Below, in pieces: positions 39,233-52,572 of a stretch of 64,000 bases of DNA. Every line of letters begins with the position of its first letter. The stretch's first letter is position 1. The notes under the pieces are model-generated. The model ran no database searches and had not been told where the DNA came from. It saw only the letters and a program-made list of their open reading frames with translations. Position numbers and translations under genes: made by a program. Source of the DNA: Protonemura montana (Eukaryota; Arthropoda; Insecta; Plecoptera; Nemouridae); assembly GCA_947568835.1 (NCBI GenBank), contig OX387605.1, positions 16,062,418 through 16,126,417 on the forward strand, given 5' to 3'.

Positions 39233-40344
39233 GGTCCTCGACTGCTGAGGGAAGTCTTCGAGTCTTGGCAAATACAAACGTCGCCTGTCCATAAATCACT
39301 AGAGGGAGATTTCGGTTTATGGTAATTTTGTACAACCCGAGATTTTTTTTCTCGGAAATGCGTTAGATGTTTTTTAATAATGGTTGTAGCAAAGGTACAA
39401 TAAACCGCACTTTCTGGGTGTACAACTACACGAATCGTTATTTAAAAGTGTGATTATTACTTTTTGCTTGCAGACACTTTATTACATCCTTATTCACTGC
39501 ATATAAAATGAAGGGACTTTTTCACTTCAAGTCATTAAAATTATCTTCTCGTATATTTCTACAGTGCACGCTGCTCCCGTTTTGTGAAGTCTGTTGTATA
39601 AAGGCAAAGATAAAGCTATGAAACATTAAACGAGTTCCAACAGAAATATATTTTAACTTGGCATAAATTCATTTTATCTGCTTCATCAAATGGCTGCCCG
39701 GCAACGCTCAATACACCAATTGCACTGCACATTTCAACAGGTTCCTAAAACACATTTTGCACACATGCTACAAACGATATGCTTTTTGCCATGCATGTAA
39801 TATTATGCTATTTGTAACTGGTTTCTACAAATTTCGTACAGGCGGTCTGCTACCTCATTTTGTTTCGTTTCCCACCCGAAGAAACTACTCTAGAAGTTGA
39901 GCGAACTCTCCCTGGCATTAGCGCAATCCTCTAGGGGTGCTGGCCGAGAAAGCATCAGTCGGAACCATTTCCACGGACGGAATCGAGTAACGCGAGCCGA
40001 GACAGCTACTGGGGAAAGAGTGGATCCCACCATTCGCCCCCGACTTTTATGCCAATGCATATTCCAGTTGAGATATTTCATTTCAAACCACCGGCAATTA
40101 CAAACAATATTTATATATATTTATACAAATATATATCCACTCAGTTTGAGATAAAACTGATCGATTTTTTACTGTTTTTTAGTACCTCCTCTCAAATAGA
40201 GCATTGTAGATGTAATCACTTCAACGACAGTAGGTCATACTCATACCATGAGGTCACACGGGGTCCTTATATATACACGTCCAGTGATGTATTCGTAAAA
40301 TTTTTAGTGGGGGTACGCAAAAATGACCCATTTATTTGTGTCGG

Positions 40345-40345
<1 letters not shown>

Positions 40346-40377
<32 letters not shown>
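40346..40377. repeat. poly-G tract
   Basis: A run of about 30 G follows GTCGGCG. Tract length is probably unreliable in any assembly. Confidence 0.9.
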
Positions 40378-40699
40378 GGGGAGGAGACCCAAGGCGAATG
40401 CACCGAAAGAGTGGAAATAGGGGGCTTCGGGCGCAGCTCCAAGTGAATTTTTATTCTAAGGTTTCTTTTGGAGCCAATCTACGAGTTTACGATGAAATTG
40501 GGCTTGGAATGACATGGTCAGAACTGCATTTTTAATTACGTAATGATTTTGAGAAAATTAAATTAATGCCGCCCTCTCATGTCTACACCTTCCCACATTG
40601 TTGCAGTCTTGAAGTTTGGTGGGGATTCGGGAATCTGGTAAAAGAAAGTCTAATCATTTTAATCGAATACTGGTTTAAATTTTTGTTGAAACTATCCAT

Positions 40700-40850
40700 A
40701 GAAATGCTTGCGAGTAGGTTTAAGGTCTGGGCGGAAAAAGGAGGAGATACAGTTGACAAAATCTGGCAGGAATTCAGGAGAATAGTAGAGGAAAGCAAAG
40801 CGTTCATTCCCAGTAAAAAATTGAGTAAAAATCCTGAGTCACGTCTGATA
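40700..40850 (+). pseudogene. possible non-LTR retrotransposon fragment
   Basis: The frame reads DKIWQEFRRIVEESKAFIPS and then KKLSKN. The pattern W-x2-F followed by I/V-P-S-K-K resembles the segment joining the endonuclease and reverse transcriptase domains of LINE-type elements. The sequence degrades immediately on both sides and no reverse transcriptase motif is visible, so this is a weak call for an old remnant. Confidence 0.25.
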
Positions 40851-41507
40851 ACACAGTTATGTTATGAGTTCCTTTTTGTGTGTAATCCGAACCCATTATT
40901 TTAAAGGTCAAATGTAAATTAGAGAGGAATTCGCACCTTCGACCAAGATTAACGTCAAACTGTGATTATTCCTTTTCTGTGGAGCATACTTTGAATATCT
41001 GGTGGCTCTCAGTTTGATTGCTTATTTTCTGAGTGTGGAAAATATCACTACTAGCTATTAGAGTTCTTCATGCATCGGTTCTTCTGATCCTAGTTAACCA
41101 CACCACCGAGAGGAAACTAATCAACAAACTGAAATTCCAATAGTTTAGTACCAATAGGGCAATTAGTTATTTTTCTAATGCCCAGTATAAAAAATATCTT
41201 AACTCCTAGAGTTAATTTGGCCATGGCAACATCTAATCACATGCAATGAGAGTCAGCTGTTTTTTAGAGTTAGTAGCTTAACTCAGAATATTCAAATATT
41301 GTAATACCGGGCATTAGCATTCAAAACCCCAATGTTTAAATAGTTTATTTTCAAAACCAGTTCTTAGTTACAGTAGAAATGGGCCTGAAACTCATAATGG
41401 CCAATAGTTTAAGAAGTAAATTATACCTGCCACCCAATTAACTGTCCGTTAATACTGTAGCCCTCGCCTGAATACGAGTTTCAAGTTTAATTTCACGAAA
41501 AACTTAC

Positions 41508-41775
41508 CAATTGAATGGCTCTATGCCGAATAAATTGCGCTTCGTAACGAATTGCAGTCGTCTTACCAGAGCGTGCAGCTGCTAACTCGCTGGCAATCAC
41601 AACGAATCGGTGATCTCTGGGTGATCTAGCTAGGACCCGAAAATCTCCCTGGACCTCATCCAAGACAAGCCACGAGATGAATCCCAGCAATAATAATATT
41701 TACGGCAAACTAGTGAGCTAAACGGACCCGCATTGGTATATACAAACAACCGGACTGACTCGGCACGATTTGTTC
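41508..41775 (-). other. probable 5'UTR exon of the quiver-like gene
   Basis: A minus-strand exon-like block ends in a strong donor, CAATTG|GTAAGT, at 41508. A TATA box lies about 30 bp above its presumed start. The nearest minus-strand acceptor with a coding start behind it is the signal-peptide exon at 37325 (TTCCAG|GCC). Joined, this block does not stay in the Ly6 frame, which fits untranslated leader. It contains a seven-codon upstream ORF (ATG near 41729). It also has a long open frame lacking ATG that starts with ATA-TTA-TTA-TTG. The start at 41775 is only an estimate from the TATA position. Confidence 0.45.
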
Positions 41776-41796
41776 GGATTGTAGAAAGTATACCGA

Positions 41797-41804
41797 TATT
41801 TATA
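41797..41804 (-). promoter_or_regulatory. TATA box, TATAAATA
   Basis: A perfect TATAAATA on the minus strand lies about 290 bp above the splice donor at 41508. It is the likely core promoter of the quiver-like gene. The role is inferred from position and consensus only. Confidence 0.4.
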
Positions 41805-42250
41805 GCTTTCCGATAGATTTTCTTGCTGAGAAATGTGTCATGCCAAACTTTGATTGCCAGACTCTACCAGCGTTATGCATTTGCTATTTTTTTGCAGGCA
41901 CGAATAAATTCACGAATAAAATCGTATGTGATAAGTTATAATTAAGTAAAAGCATTGAGTTTATAGGTATAGTCCGAGGGCCAGAGCTAATGTTAAACTG
42001 CCTTCGCGAAAAATGGCCACCAATGACTCCTTTACCGACAAAAATGGAGGATGCTTCTAAGTAGAGTCACCGTTGTTTTGAGTTTTAAGAAATTAAAATT
42101 AACTGCTTCTCGTAGATTACTCGCTTCTGAAAACTGATTTACGCTCAATTAATCTATATTAGCTAATGTTAACCTCAACGGTTGACATACATGTAGCAAT
42201 ATTTTGAATTGTTGTTATTATTTAATTGTAGAGATTTGTTCAAATAAGAG

Positions 42251-42688
42251 ACCGAACGGTTTGGCGTGTTGGAAACACCGGTTCTCGTTAGATCACCGAA
42301 GTTAAGCAACACTGCGCTGAGTCAGGTATTGAATGGGTGACCATTATACACATGACCAGTTCTGTTCGGGAGAGAGGTTGGAGGGATGAAAGTTAGTACA
42401 GCAACTTCATTCGCCTTGCTTATCAACCTCTCGACAGCATGGATTTGTGGAGGAATCCTGTTGTTCGAGTTGTACCGTCCTTCGGAAGGGACGTGAAGCC
42501 GGTGGTCCCCTTGGTGCTTTTCGACAGGAGTAGGCTACGTGCCGGCATCGGGTTTCCCCTCCTCCCTTCTAGGCTAGGTTAGGTTCATCATCATCCTCAT
42601 CATCATCCACTCATTCACCGACGCCATTAGACCAGTGCCGCAGGGCCAGTTGTCAAAACAGTGCGTCGCTAAACACCACAAATAATAA
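42251..42688 (+). mobile_element. 5S-rRNA-derived SINE, copy B, with 11-bp TSD
   Basis: The element starts ACCGAACGGTTTGGCG and contains the 5S-like block GATCACCGAAGTTAAGC, then AACACTGCGCTGAG and TTGAATGGGTGACC, matching 5S rRNA gene internal promoter elements. The body contains CTTGCTTATCAACCTCTCG and TCGACAGGAGTAGGCTACG, shared with copies A and C, and ends in a CATCATCATCC stretch and CACCACAAATAATAA. It is bracketed by perfect copies of TCAAATAAGAG at 42240-42250 and 42689-42699. The duplication shows insertion by retrotransposition and marks this as the youngest-looking copy. Confidence 0.88.
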
Positions 42689-45600
42689 TCAAATAAGAGG
42701 TCGCAAGCGTCATCGGGTGGCACCTACCGTTACCACGTGTCGCCTACTCGTTTGCTCAGCAGATAGCTTAACATTACCGATGGCCCTCTGACTATACCTA
42801 TAAACTCAATGGTAATAGAGCTTTGTCAATTTGAAGACAATAGAGCCTTTCTAATTGTTAAGAGGGGGTGAATATAAAATGATATAATAGCATTCAGCAG
42901 TAGCTATCAGTGTGTTTTACCTATACGGGCAGAGAGAGATTCAGAATAATATAGGTTATGGCACAACACGCCAGTTTTATGCTTTCATACAGAGCAATGT
43001 ATAGTAGAACCGTAGAACGTTATAGGGTTGCTCGAATAATGCGATTTCACCTTCAATAATAATATGATGACATGAAACGAGGTATTTCGAGACGGTTATT
43101 CGTAGAGTTAAATGAACCAATTTTATCAGCTGTTTTGAAATATATAGAATGGAATTTTCATGACGCTTTGAAAATAGTTATTCGGTTGTTTTTGCGCCAA
43201 CGCTTGGTTGTGATTGCGTTATTTAGCCGGCAGAGCCAAATAAAATTAGCTTCGATAAATAATGAAATGTGAATTATAAAATCAAGATAATTTAGCAGCT
43301 CTTATCAACGTGTGCGATGAAGTCGGGCGGTGTACGCATGTTTCCTTAGTGCGTGAATGGTTTTTCGTGCTCTCCATTTTGAGTCAGGGTCCATTACAAT
43401 TATACTTCAATTTTTCTTAAAAGGTAATTTTCGTTGCTAACTTTTAAAACAAAAAAAACTTTCAAGCACAATGGTAGATTGTAATTTTGGTAGCCATAGA
43501 GATGCTGAGATCGCCTGACAGAGCTACTAAAAATTACCTTCTTACCCTACCGCGACTATAATGCAAAATGACTCGTCTGCTAGATTGGAGAATACAAAAT
43601 GAAATCTAATATTCCTTGACAATTAATTCTTGAATCTCTTCGAGATGTAGACAAGTTTTTCGATTACTCATTTTCTTTGAAGAGGAAAACGATGAGGAAC
43701 AAGATCTCCATTCTGACTTATTTACGACTTGATTTTAATTGTTTTTGTTTTGTAGATTTTAGGAAACTTTCGAGTCTTTTGAGTGAGGCTAATGTCGTAG
43801 AATATTGAAAGACAAGACGGATATTTCCGTATCAGTTGCTTACTTTTTCAACCTTTTTGAAATGCCAAACTATTTTCATCATGTGCTTGAGGGCATCAAA
43901 ATCGAACTGACCGATTTTTATGAGATTTCTCGCAATCGCGTGGGAACGCATAGCTTTTCCCGTTCAACTCTACCATTTCCCATTTCCCATCAGAGATATT
44001 TTATACAGTATCTACTCGACATAAGCAGAAAGCTTTACAATGTTTCATTTTTTGCCAAATAACATAAAACAACTGGGTGCCTGCACAAAGAAATGTTCGT
44101 GCATCTCAAAGTCAGAGGTTTCTCCTAACTGACAGCCGGCCAAAAGGTTGGGGGAAAGGGGGGAAAAGCAGACTGGGGGGTAAAGCGTAAAGGGGTACAG
44201 TGCTGCGCACACCGGTTGTCTCGGACAATACCCTCACTTCTGGCTGGTTAACGCTAAATGCGATTTCGATTGCCCCTTTAATGTTGGGTGCAATGAAATG
44301 AACATTTGCGTATTGATAATAAAAAATATGTTGCAGTAATTTGTTAAAAGTGGCAAACTAAATAACGATAGTAAATTGACAGTCGCATAAAGAAGGTTTC
44401 CATTTGTTGGCGCGATTTTATTGAGATGGAAGAAGTAATTTATCGTTTTAATCGTTGTGTAACTACCTACGAGATACAATTTGAAACTTGGATTTAGTAT
44501 TAGAATATAGGTTAAGGACCAAGGTGTAATAAAATAAGGCGGCTCTTTTGCCTTATTAATGGTGTAATGGTAATAATGGTACACACATGTAACTGTAAAA
44601 GATTTTCCGTTGATTTTTAGTATACTACTTACCAAAATTAGGCATTAGGTTCATTTTTAGCAAGCGAGAAAATATTTCAAAAAAAATAACCTGTTTTTCC
44701 AACGTTTAATCCTTTACCTACAAAATGTTCGATATCTAGCGTTGAAACTCTGACGGTATGGCCAGAAAATCTCAGGTAAAATTGGTCGAAAATCACTAGA
44801 GGTTTTTCCCCTGAGCGAATTTGTATGCCAAAAAGTTGCAATTCCTATACCCGGCATCGGAAACAAGCAGTATGCATTTGAAGTTTCGTCCACTACTGGA
44901 CCGTAACGAGAAGTGACACGTTTATGTACATGCTTTGACTTATATTAGTAGTTACAGCTACAACAACCCTTAACACAGTGTTATATAATGGTGACGACCC
45001 TTCTTAAAGATCTATGCTTTGTTAAGTAAGTATAAGGGAAGTCTCGACGATAGGATCGTTGGAGTGCGCGAGATACAAAACTGCAAGCAAATATTGCTAG
45101 GATTCGTGCCGCTCACGTTCTCTATAAACTTCTTCAAATTAAGAACAAACACGTTGAAAACTCCCCAGGAAATTAAACTAATAAATCATAGCGGATGAGA
45201 TGAAGTGAGCAAGAAACTGAAGTTTGTTCACAACTTGTAGGCGATGCTTTGCCAAGTCGAAGTAAATTATGAACATCTTTGTTAGTTTCGCAATCGAGAT
45301 GCATTTTCATGATCGAGATTCGAGATTCGTTACATCTGTATAGTCTTGTTTTATTAATACGAAAAAATAATATGTATATTAGCATTGAGTTTACAGGTAA
45401 AGTCGGAGGGACAGCTTAATGTTAAACTTTCTGCTGTACACGCGAACCGGCAACACTTAGCAATGATAGGTTCCACCCGATGGCGCTTGCGACCGTCTTT
45501 AAAAAAAAAAACTCTTCAATTAAATACTTTTTCTCTAAATATCGATACATGCATACTAATCGTTGCGGTTAGCATAAATAAAGTTGAATTAAGCGTAAAC

Positions 45601-48600
45601 TAGCCTCAACACGAGTAATCTGCGAGAAACAAAGAAATGAGTTTTCTTGACACTCGAAACGACATTGAATCCACTTCAATTTTTCTCGGTAAAGTAGTCA
45701 TTTAATGATTCCAGCATATAAAAAGACTAAAACTTGTTAGTCCTAAAAGAACTGGCCACAAGCCGAAAGTTTATTAACCGACGACTTAACAAAGAAGAAG
45801 ATTACATGGATTTGCTGGATGCCCATGCAGATCTGAAGCCATGATACTAGATGGTCATGCAGACCAAACTTTTCCCAACGCAAAATCGAAACATCGATAT
45901 TTGAAGTGAAATTCTGTTTGCATGGCTTTATTCTGATGTGATGCTGAGTCACCAATCAAGTATATAAAAAATTATCCTTCGAAACATTGGTTGGAAACTT
46001 CGAAAATCTAATTTTTATAGTGACCACGGTTCCAGAAACTAGCAGACTCTAGAATAGTAATATTTGAGTGACAAGATTCAAGATTTAATAAGTACGAGTT
46101 CGGCACAAAAATACCACAGGTTCGAACTGCTTCTCTAATGTCGGAAAATTCAACCAAGTTTCTCAGTAAAGTGCGAGAAGTGTCTCGTTTCGTCCATCGC
46201 TAAGTGGCTCTTCCCTATTAGAAGTACAAAAGCATCTTGGTCAGTTTCTAGACTAGACTAGACTAGCGTCGAAAGAGGTCGCGGTACCTTCGTTGTATAA
46301 GAAAAGAAATTGGCGCCAAATCGTCAATCGTCCCCTATTGTTGTCGCGTGGCAAGAAAGCGATGCAGAAAATGAAAGCAATTTAGCCGAGTTGCTTCGCG
46401 CCAGCTCGTCCATCGTTTCAACCCGCTGTACTAGACAATACAGCTCAGTTATCACAATGCCAGGAATTCCATCAAACGTATTCGGGATTGCTTTGCGAGT
46501 TTTACCTTGTGATTCATTGCAGAAACCGCAAGTAATTCCATTTCAACCGCCTAACGTCATCTCCCGTATATATTTTAAACTAGAAAACATTTCAGCTATA
46601 CCATAAGATAACAGAATATAAAACCAGAATTTTGAAAAATAAAACAAACTTCCTGTGTGTGTATTTGTATAAATTTCATCATCTACTGAGCTATATTATA
46701 TCTTCGCGGGTGCTGCATACATTTCCCGCGTGCGCAGCTCATGTTGTATTCCACTTTATGTAAACTTGCGGTTTGTGGTGAATTCCCTTGTCCCAAAAAG
46801 GGCGAGGGTGGGCTGTGTTCCCCTCCCGAAACGCACGGTCCCGTTTTATTTGTCAACCGATGTTCTTCTTCCTTTGAGGACCAAAACTCCCCGGCCGGCT
46901 CCCAAATCTCCTTTATATTCTCTATTCCGCCGGCTGGCCTGTATATATATATTTCTGCATATTGCACCCCCCCCCCCTTCCCCTCCCTCCCCACAGACAA
47001 GGGGTATGTGGCTCACGGGCAGGTCCCGGCTTTAAAGTGTATCCACGCAACGTCGGCGGAAACAATTTCGCGTAATTCAAACGTTTTTTTTATCCAGCAC
47101 CAACTGAAACTCGAGTTGTATTTATTAATTAATTTGATGCTAGATGAGCTCTGGCGGGATTAGCGGCGTTAATTCCGGGGGAAAAACGGCGACCGGTAGC
47201 CGCGTTGTGTGGCAGTGACATGGTGATAGCTTGTAGCTGATCGAATGAACTTCATAGCCTCCGTTATTTGCGCAGCCATTATGAACAAAGATTTCATGTG
47301 ATGGTCTCTATAAATTATGAACAATGCATGGTAGAGATGCGTCCAACGTATCGTCAGTGAATGGTTGTAAATTCTTTGTGAAATTCCCGTTTTGCTTCGG
47401 GAAGTACTTGCGAATTTTACCTTCTATGTTCACCATTAATGATGCTTTCAAAATCAAAATTCAATTGAAATTGACGTCACGGTTTGGCCTTTTATGACTT
47501 TTTAACGGCCGTGGCTCAAGGGAACCCACCTAAACATTCTTCCTAATAGGGTTCTTTCTATATACGAATAACATTCAAGCGCATCGATCAGCTCGGATAA
47601 AAAAGAAAGAACTTTACAGTCAAAAAATCCAAATCGATATTAAAGCTGTCCTTAACGTGATCTCGAGAGAGCGATAGTTCCAATTTGTTTGTTTTCCTTT
47701 ATCAAGCCCCGAGCAATCAGGCAAACTTCTCTCGCCCCGGAGACGCAGAGCTGTAAGTCTCGATATCTGATTACAAACCTGAATATTGATAACACGTAGC
47801 GGATCCATTATCACCCTCCAGCCTCCACTCAATCCTGGTTCGACGGCGTGAATCCCGCTTCGCCCGCCATCCACGGGACAGCCAATTCAACTTCGGTGTG
47901 ACTCGTATAATTGGCATTAATTAATTAATTCGATCCACACGCAAATACACGCGTGGTGTGACATTCGAGTCTCTGAACACCTAAGTACACAAGTCCTGGT
48001 CGCTGAATTGTGACTCCGCACCATGTTTGATAGCAGCAGAGTATCACTTGAATTTGTCAATGCTGATCCTCGCTTCGCCGTTGATCCTATAAGCCTGGCC
48101 TAATTTTCCAGGGTGTTCAACCAAAACAGTTTGTAAATGAGGTGCAGGGACGGTAAACATTTGCACCGTAGACGTATATCTGTAGTGTGGGTTGATGTAA
48201 GAGATACAATAATGTTGGGCACATCAAACGAGACACGCTTTCCCAAGCGTAATAAGCATCGGTGTATACACTTGCGGAACCGAAAACTGGCCGTTAGCGT
48301 GGGTGCAAGAATATACTTCTATGTACCCGTAATCGTTTCCTTACTCGTACAACTGATTGCCAAACTTAAATATTAAAAATGAAAAAAATAATATTTATTA
48401 CTTTGGTGCCGGTGTGTGGGATTTTTACATCTGCTGGATGTTATAAGCGTTCGCTCAACATTTAGGATGAATGTACAATGCTATTATGACCTTTCAGAGT
48501 TTACTTACTGTTCAACCTATCACCATTACGAATAAAATTTTTATAACGTATATGTTTTCCAAAATAGAACACACGAGCGAAAATTTGTAAAATGCTTTTA

Positions 48601-51600
48601 GGTAATTTCCCAGCCAACAGTCGGGTAGATATATAACATTAAAGTATATGATCCGTTGCTACAGCTTAATCTCGTAAACCTTTCATCCCAGCCCTGCCAA
48701 CTCTGGCAAGGTCAGTCTGCAAGATGTCAAGTGGATAAAGGGGTACCCGATATAATAAACTAGCGGATTCCGTGAAACGTTGACATTAACGTTCATCCAA
48801 CAGCACGTTGTCCGTAGGATCGGCAGATTGGCAACACAATCCAACGCCAATTGCCTGGCATTTTCGTTAATCCAGTGACAGAATAATCGATTCTCGTGGT
48901 AGTGGGTACGCTCGCGGCTGGTCGTCATCGTCGGGAGTGAGTGCGCCGGTGGTCGATGGGCCCGCATGTGCTCGCGTGTCCTGGCATCGCCGCAAGGTCC
49001 TGCCCCGAGCACGCAACACAAACAAGGGTAGACAGCAACGCGGGTACCGAAGTCCCTCCCGAGTGCCGTGCTCGTTGCACTTTCAGACAATTGCTACTTG
49101 CGGTCAGGAGGGCTCGTGGGGAAACAATTGATCCGTGTGGAAAACTCGTGCGTTTCGTGTCCCGATCCATAAGGTTTACAGGCTTGGGTAAAATAGCGAG
49201 CGACTTTGTAATTAGCTACAGTAGGTGTGTATTGTTTATTTTAGGCAAAAGCTGTAATTCCACGCTCTGGCACCAAAGCTATTGTTTATATTTTATGTTG
49301 CAATCTTGGAAATGAGTTGTGCATTCGTTTAAAGCTTTAAAGTTGGAATAAAGAAGAATTTTAGAGATTTTAGAGTCGACATAATCGAGCGTGTACGTTT
49401 ACAGTGAAGAGACGGAGAAATCCCACACGCGGACACCAAAGTAAAGTTTTTTTAAATGTTTACGAAAACAGTGGATAAGTTTTGTAATCTCAGACTGAAG
49501 TTATTAAGAAGTGTACTGAAGGTTGTGCAGACTGGGTTACTCTTTCTAAAACCAAGACTTATGTGACTTGGTTACCAAGTCACATTCGCTGGCACCAAAG
49601 TAACGATTAAACAAACTGTATATTTGTGTGAATTGTGAATTTATTTTGTAACTGTGGAACGGGGCATAAGAAAAATAACCAAGGTTGTAGAGATAACTTA
49701 GAACTAGAAATACCATCCTTTGGCAGCAGAGTGTAAGGGTGTAAATTATGTTGTTACCAACAACATTTTATGTTGATTGTGAATTCACTTTTATACAACT
49801 ATCAAGCTGGGGGTTTCATCAAAATAATATCCTGTCCTGTTTATAGCTCTGCATTTGGCAGGCATTTATGAATTTCTTGTACGTTCGTTTCTTGCTTATG
49901 AATGTTTATGAGGACCTGAAAGCTACACAAATATGATGTCTTTGTCATGATAAGGCTCCTATAGTAGTAGAAAAATTGGAGCTCTGTTACATTTCACGAA
50001 ATCCTTTCCTATAATGCCTTGTCTGTTCTCGCACTTCCATCGTCGACACTGCAGAAGCGAGGGGAAGGAAAGACTTCACAAGACTTTGCGAAACTTCGCC
50101 AAACAAACCACGAATTACTCTCAGATAATTCTCTCTTCGTCAGCTCCATTATATTAAAAGACTTCTTCCTCCCTGATCCTGTTTGAGCCCTCCATAGCAG
50201 CCCATTATCATGTAATCAGTCTCTCTCGATTCTCTCTAGGTAGGGCATAAAACTATAGAAGGAAAAAAGGAAAAAAGAAAACGATAAAAATGGTATCACA
50301 TTCAGCAAGCAAGACATTTGTCTTTGTGCTAGGAATGGAATTTAGCGCGAGACGAAGGACGAGGATGAAATGCAGAATTGATGGATGTGCCATGAATATC
50401 AATTTGCCCTTGTTTTCTTGTTCCTCGAAGAAGGTGGTGATTGTGTTATCCGAAGATTACGTTCGTCTTCCGCATGATCGCGCTTACAGGCAAATTAATC
50501 ACAACACACATCTGGCACATTTTCCGTAGCAAAACAATTTGCTTTCGCCAAGCTTTTAAAATATCCCTCGAAAAAAGCCACGCCGGCCGCGGCTTATCAG
50601 ATAGCGCACTGCATACGACGGCGAGAAAGCATTATTTTCTTTCGATGAAAGCGTGCGAGACGATGATCGAACACGAAGTCCCGGAGAGGGAATATCTTAT
50701 TCGCCGTCTGCTTTCATCAAAGCGTCGAAGCAGCGCCGGCAAATGGGTCGTCTACAAGCGTCTCGACGTTTGACTTCTCGCAGCTCGCCCGAATCCTAAG
50801 TTTTATTATTCTTTTGTTTTCAAAAGAGTCACGTGATTGGGATGTTAACGAGGAATCGATCCGGGTGATTTCGAGTCAACATCGACCGTTGATGCATAAA
50901 GAAACTGCATGTGCACTCGACCAAGTCAATCTGCGCGTTCGTAATGTCGTTCGTGGCCTACCAACAAGTCACGATGAAAAACTCGTTTTTATAAAATTGT
51001 CGCAAAAACGCTCTACTCGCGTTCCATTGAAAAGCGTTTTGCGGAACAGCTTACAAATCACGCCTGGGCCTGACAAATGGGTTAACTATAATCTTGAGAC
51101 GGCTTGTTCTCATGTGCCTCGCTATATATCTTACGGTCAAATGCAACTTTTCGATATCTTGTTCCTTACAACTGGTGCCCGCAATGTTCTCTTTGGCCCC
51201 CGATCCAGCTAATCAAATCATACACCTGAGCTTGGGACGCAGACGTGGTGTCGCGCAAAGCCCAGTAATCCCAATTTGAGAGTGCTTGCTCGGCGGCGGT
51301 CCCATCTAAGTTATTGAGAGCTTGTGTTCTACCCAGTGGGCTCCTGTCCCCCGGGACCGACCGCGAGCCTGTGCCTTGACTCCCGCGTGCATTCCTCGCA
51401 TCCATATTCACCTGTCCAGCTGATCGATCAGAATGTTTCCTATATTAGATGCACGAGACGGCGGAGGAATGTCAACCCCTTCTCCCATACCCCTAACAGC
51501 ACCCAAAAACCCCAGTAACACCCTCGAGGGTCAGGCGCGGCGAGGGGTCTGATGCCGATTGCATACTCTACATTTCGGACTCGCAATTTCGTATGTGTAT

Positions 51601-52489
51601 ATCCCGAGAGGCAAAATCGAATTCCCAGCTCGACAAAAGGAGAAACGCAAAATTGGCGCCATTAGAATAGCACATGCAGCACACTCACACTCAGCAGCTA
51701 GAGGCCCTTAAATTCAATTGTACGCTACTGTGGGCCGTGCGTTTGTTTTTCTAGTCTCGACACCCTGCCGAATTCCGACTCGCTACGGGCTATTTCTTGA
51801 AAGTTTCTCACCCTAACCATTTGAAGAGGGTTCCATAGGTTTTCTAAGACAAACTTTGAAACCATAAGTGTATGTTTATAGTTGGTTGTTTCTTTCAAGC
51901 GATCAAGTAAATTCGCGTTTACTGTAATTGAGTCAATATTTTTGCTGATAGCAATGGTAAATTAATGTGACACTGTCTCTTTGTTGCTAGGTCTTCCGTG
52001 TGAAAATCAGTGGACGTTGCCATGTAATGCGTGTGACAGAGACACTCTTGTACAGGCAATTCAATAACTATCCCACTCACTCCTCAGGTTCTGTACACTT
52101 CGATCGCTTCGTTTTTCACACGAAAAAAAGCTGTAAAAACAAGCAAAAAAGGCATATGCCGCGATGAAGCCGCCGACGACGAATGCTACCGACATCGGTA
52201 CTACCCTGTGTTACACACTCGCGGTTACGACTCTGTTAATTAAAGCACCTGCTCACATCATTTTTTTTGCCAACATTCTATTTGTACTGCCACATTTTGG
52301 CCTCCTGACATTTCAATTGCTGCGTCCACATCGCGACGAGGAAATGAGCCAACTACACAGCAGCAAGGCATCCAATTAGCTATGCTCTAATTGGAGGTAT
52401 ATTCAGATGACATTCATAGCCCTAGTTTAACATGAGGGGTCGTGCAAGGTTCACGGTCTTGCCAGGTGGAAAGCACTTGTAATGTAGCG

Positions 52490-52572
52490 GCGCGGACGCC
52501 TAGCATTGTGCGGACGCCGACGACGCTCCAAGTTTAATGAATGAATGCTATATCCAGCGCCGCGACGCCGAG
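52490..52572. repeat. GACGCC cluster
   Basis: Words such as GCGGACGCC, GCGGACGCCGACGACGC and GCGCCGCGACGCCG are packed into about 80 bp separated by a short AT-rich spacer. No protein frame is recognised. Confidence 0.55.

Larger units (their letters stand above)
37326..41507. other. presumed 5'UTR intron of the quiver-like gene
   Basis: The donor is GTAAGT at 41507 (minus) and the acceptor GTTCCAG at 37326. It contains an 11-bp minisatellite, a three-unit GACGCC tandem, a GCGTCG cluster, a long poly-G tract and a possible LINE remnant near 40720-40850. No conserved exon is seen. Confidence 0.45.

Noticed and set aside
41508-41690. Secreted protein beginning LLLLGFISWLVL
   Set aside because: The frame has no ATG (an in-frame TAA precedes ATA-TTA-TTA-TTG), and the block fits better as a 5'UTR exon of the quiver-like gene.
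44234-44635. 133-codon minus-strand ORF
   Set aside because: It is AT-rich with biased F/Y/I/N/K composition, no motif and no splice context; it fits chance in this composition.
46741-47163. 140-codon plus-strand ORF
   Set aside because: It spans a TA microsatellite and a C-run with CT-rich sequence, is open in several frames, and has no similarity.
50814-51212. 132-codon plus-strand open frame
   Set aside because: No ATG until well inside and no recognisable domain; it is not distinguishable from chance.
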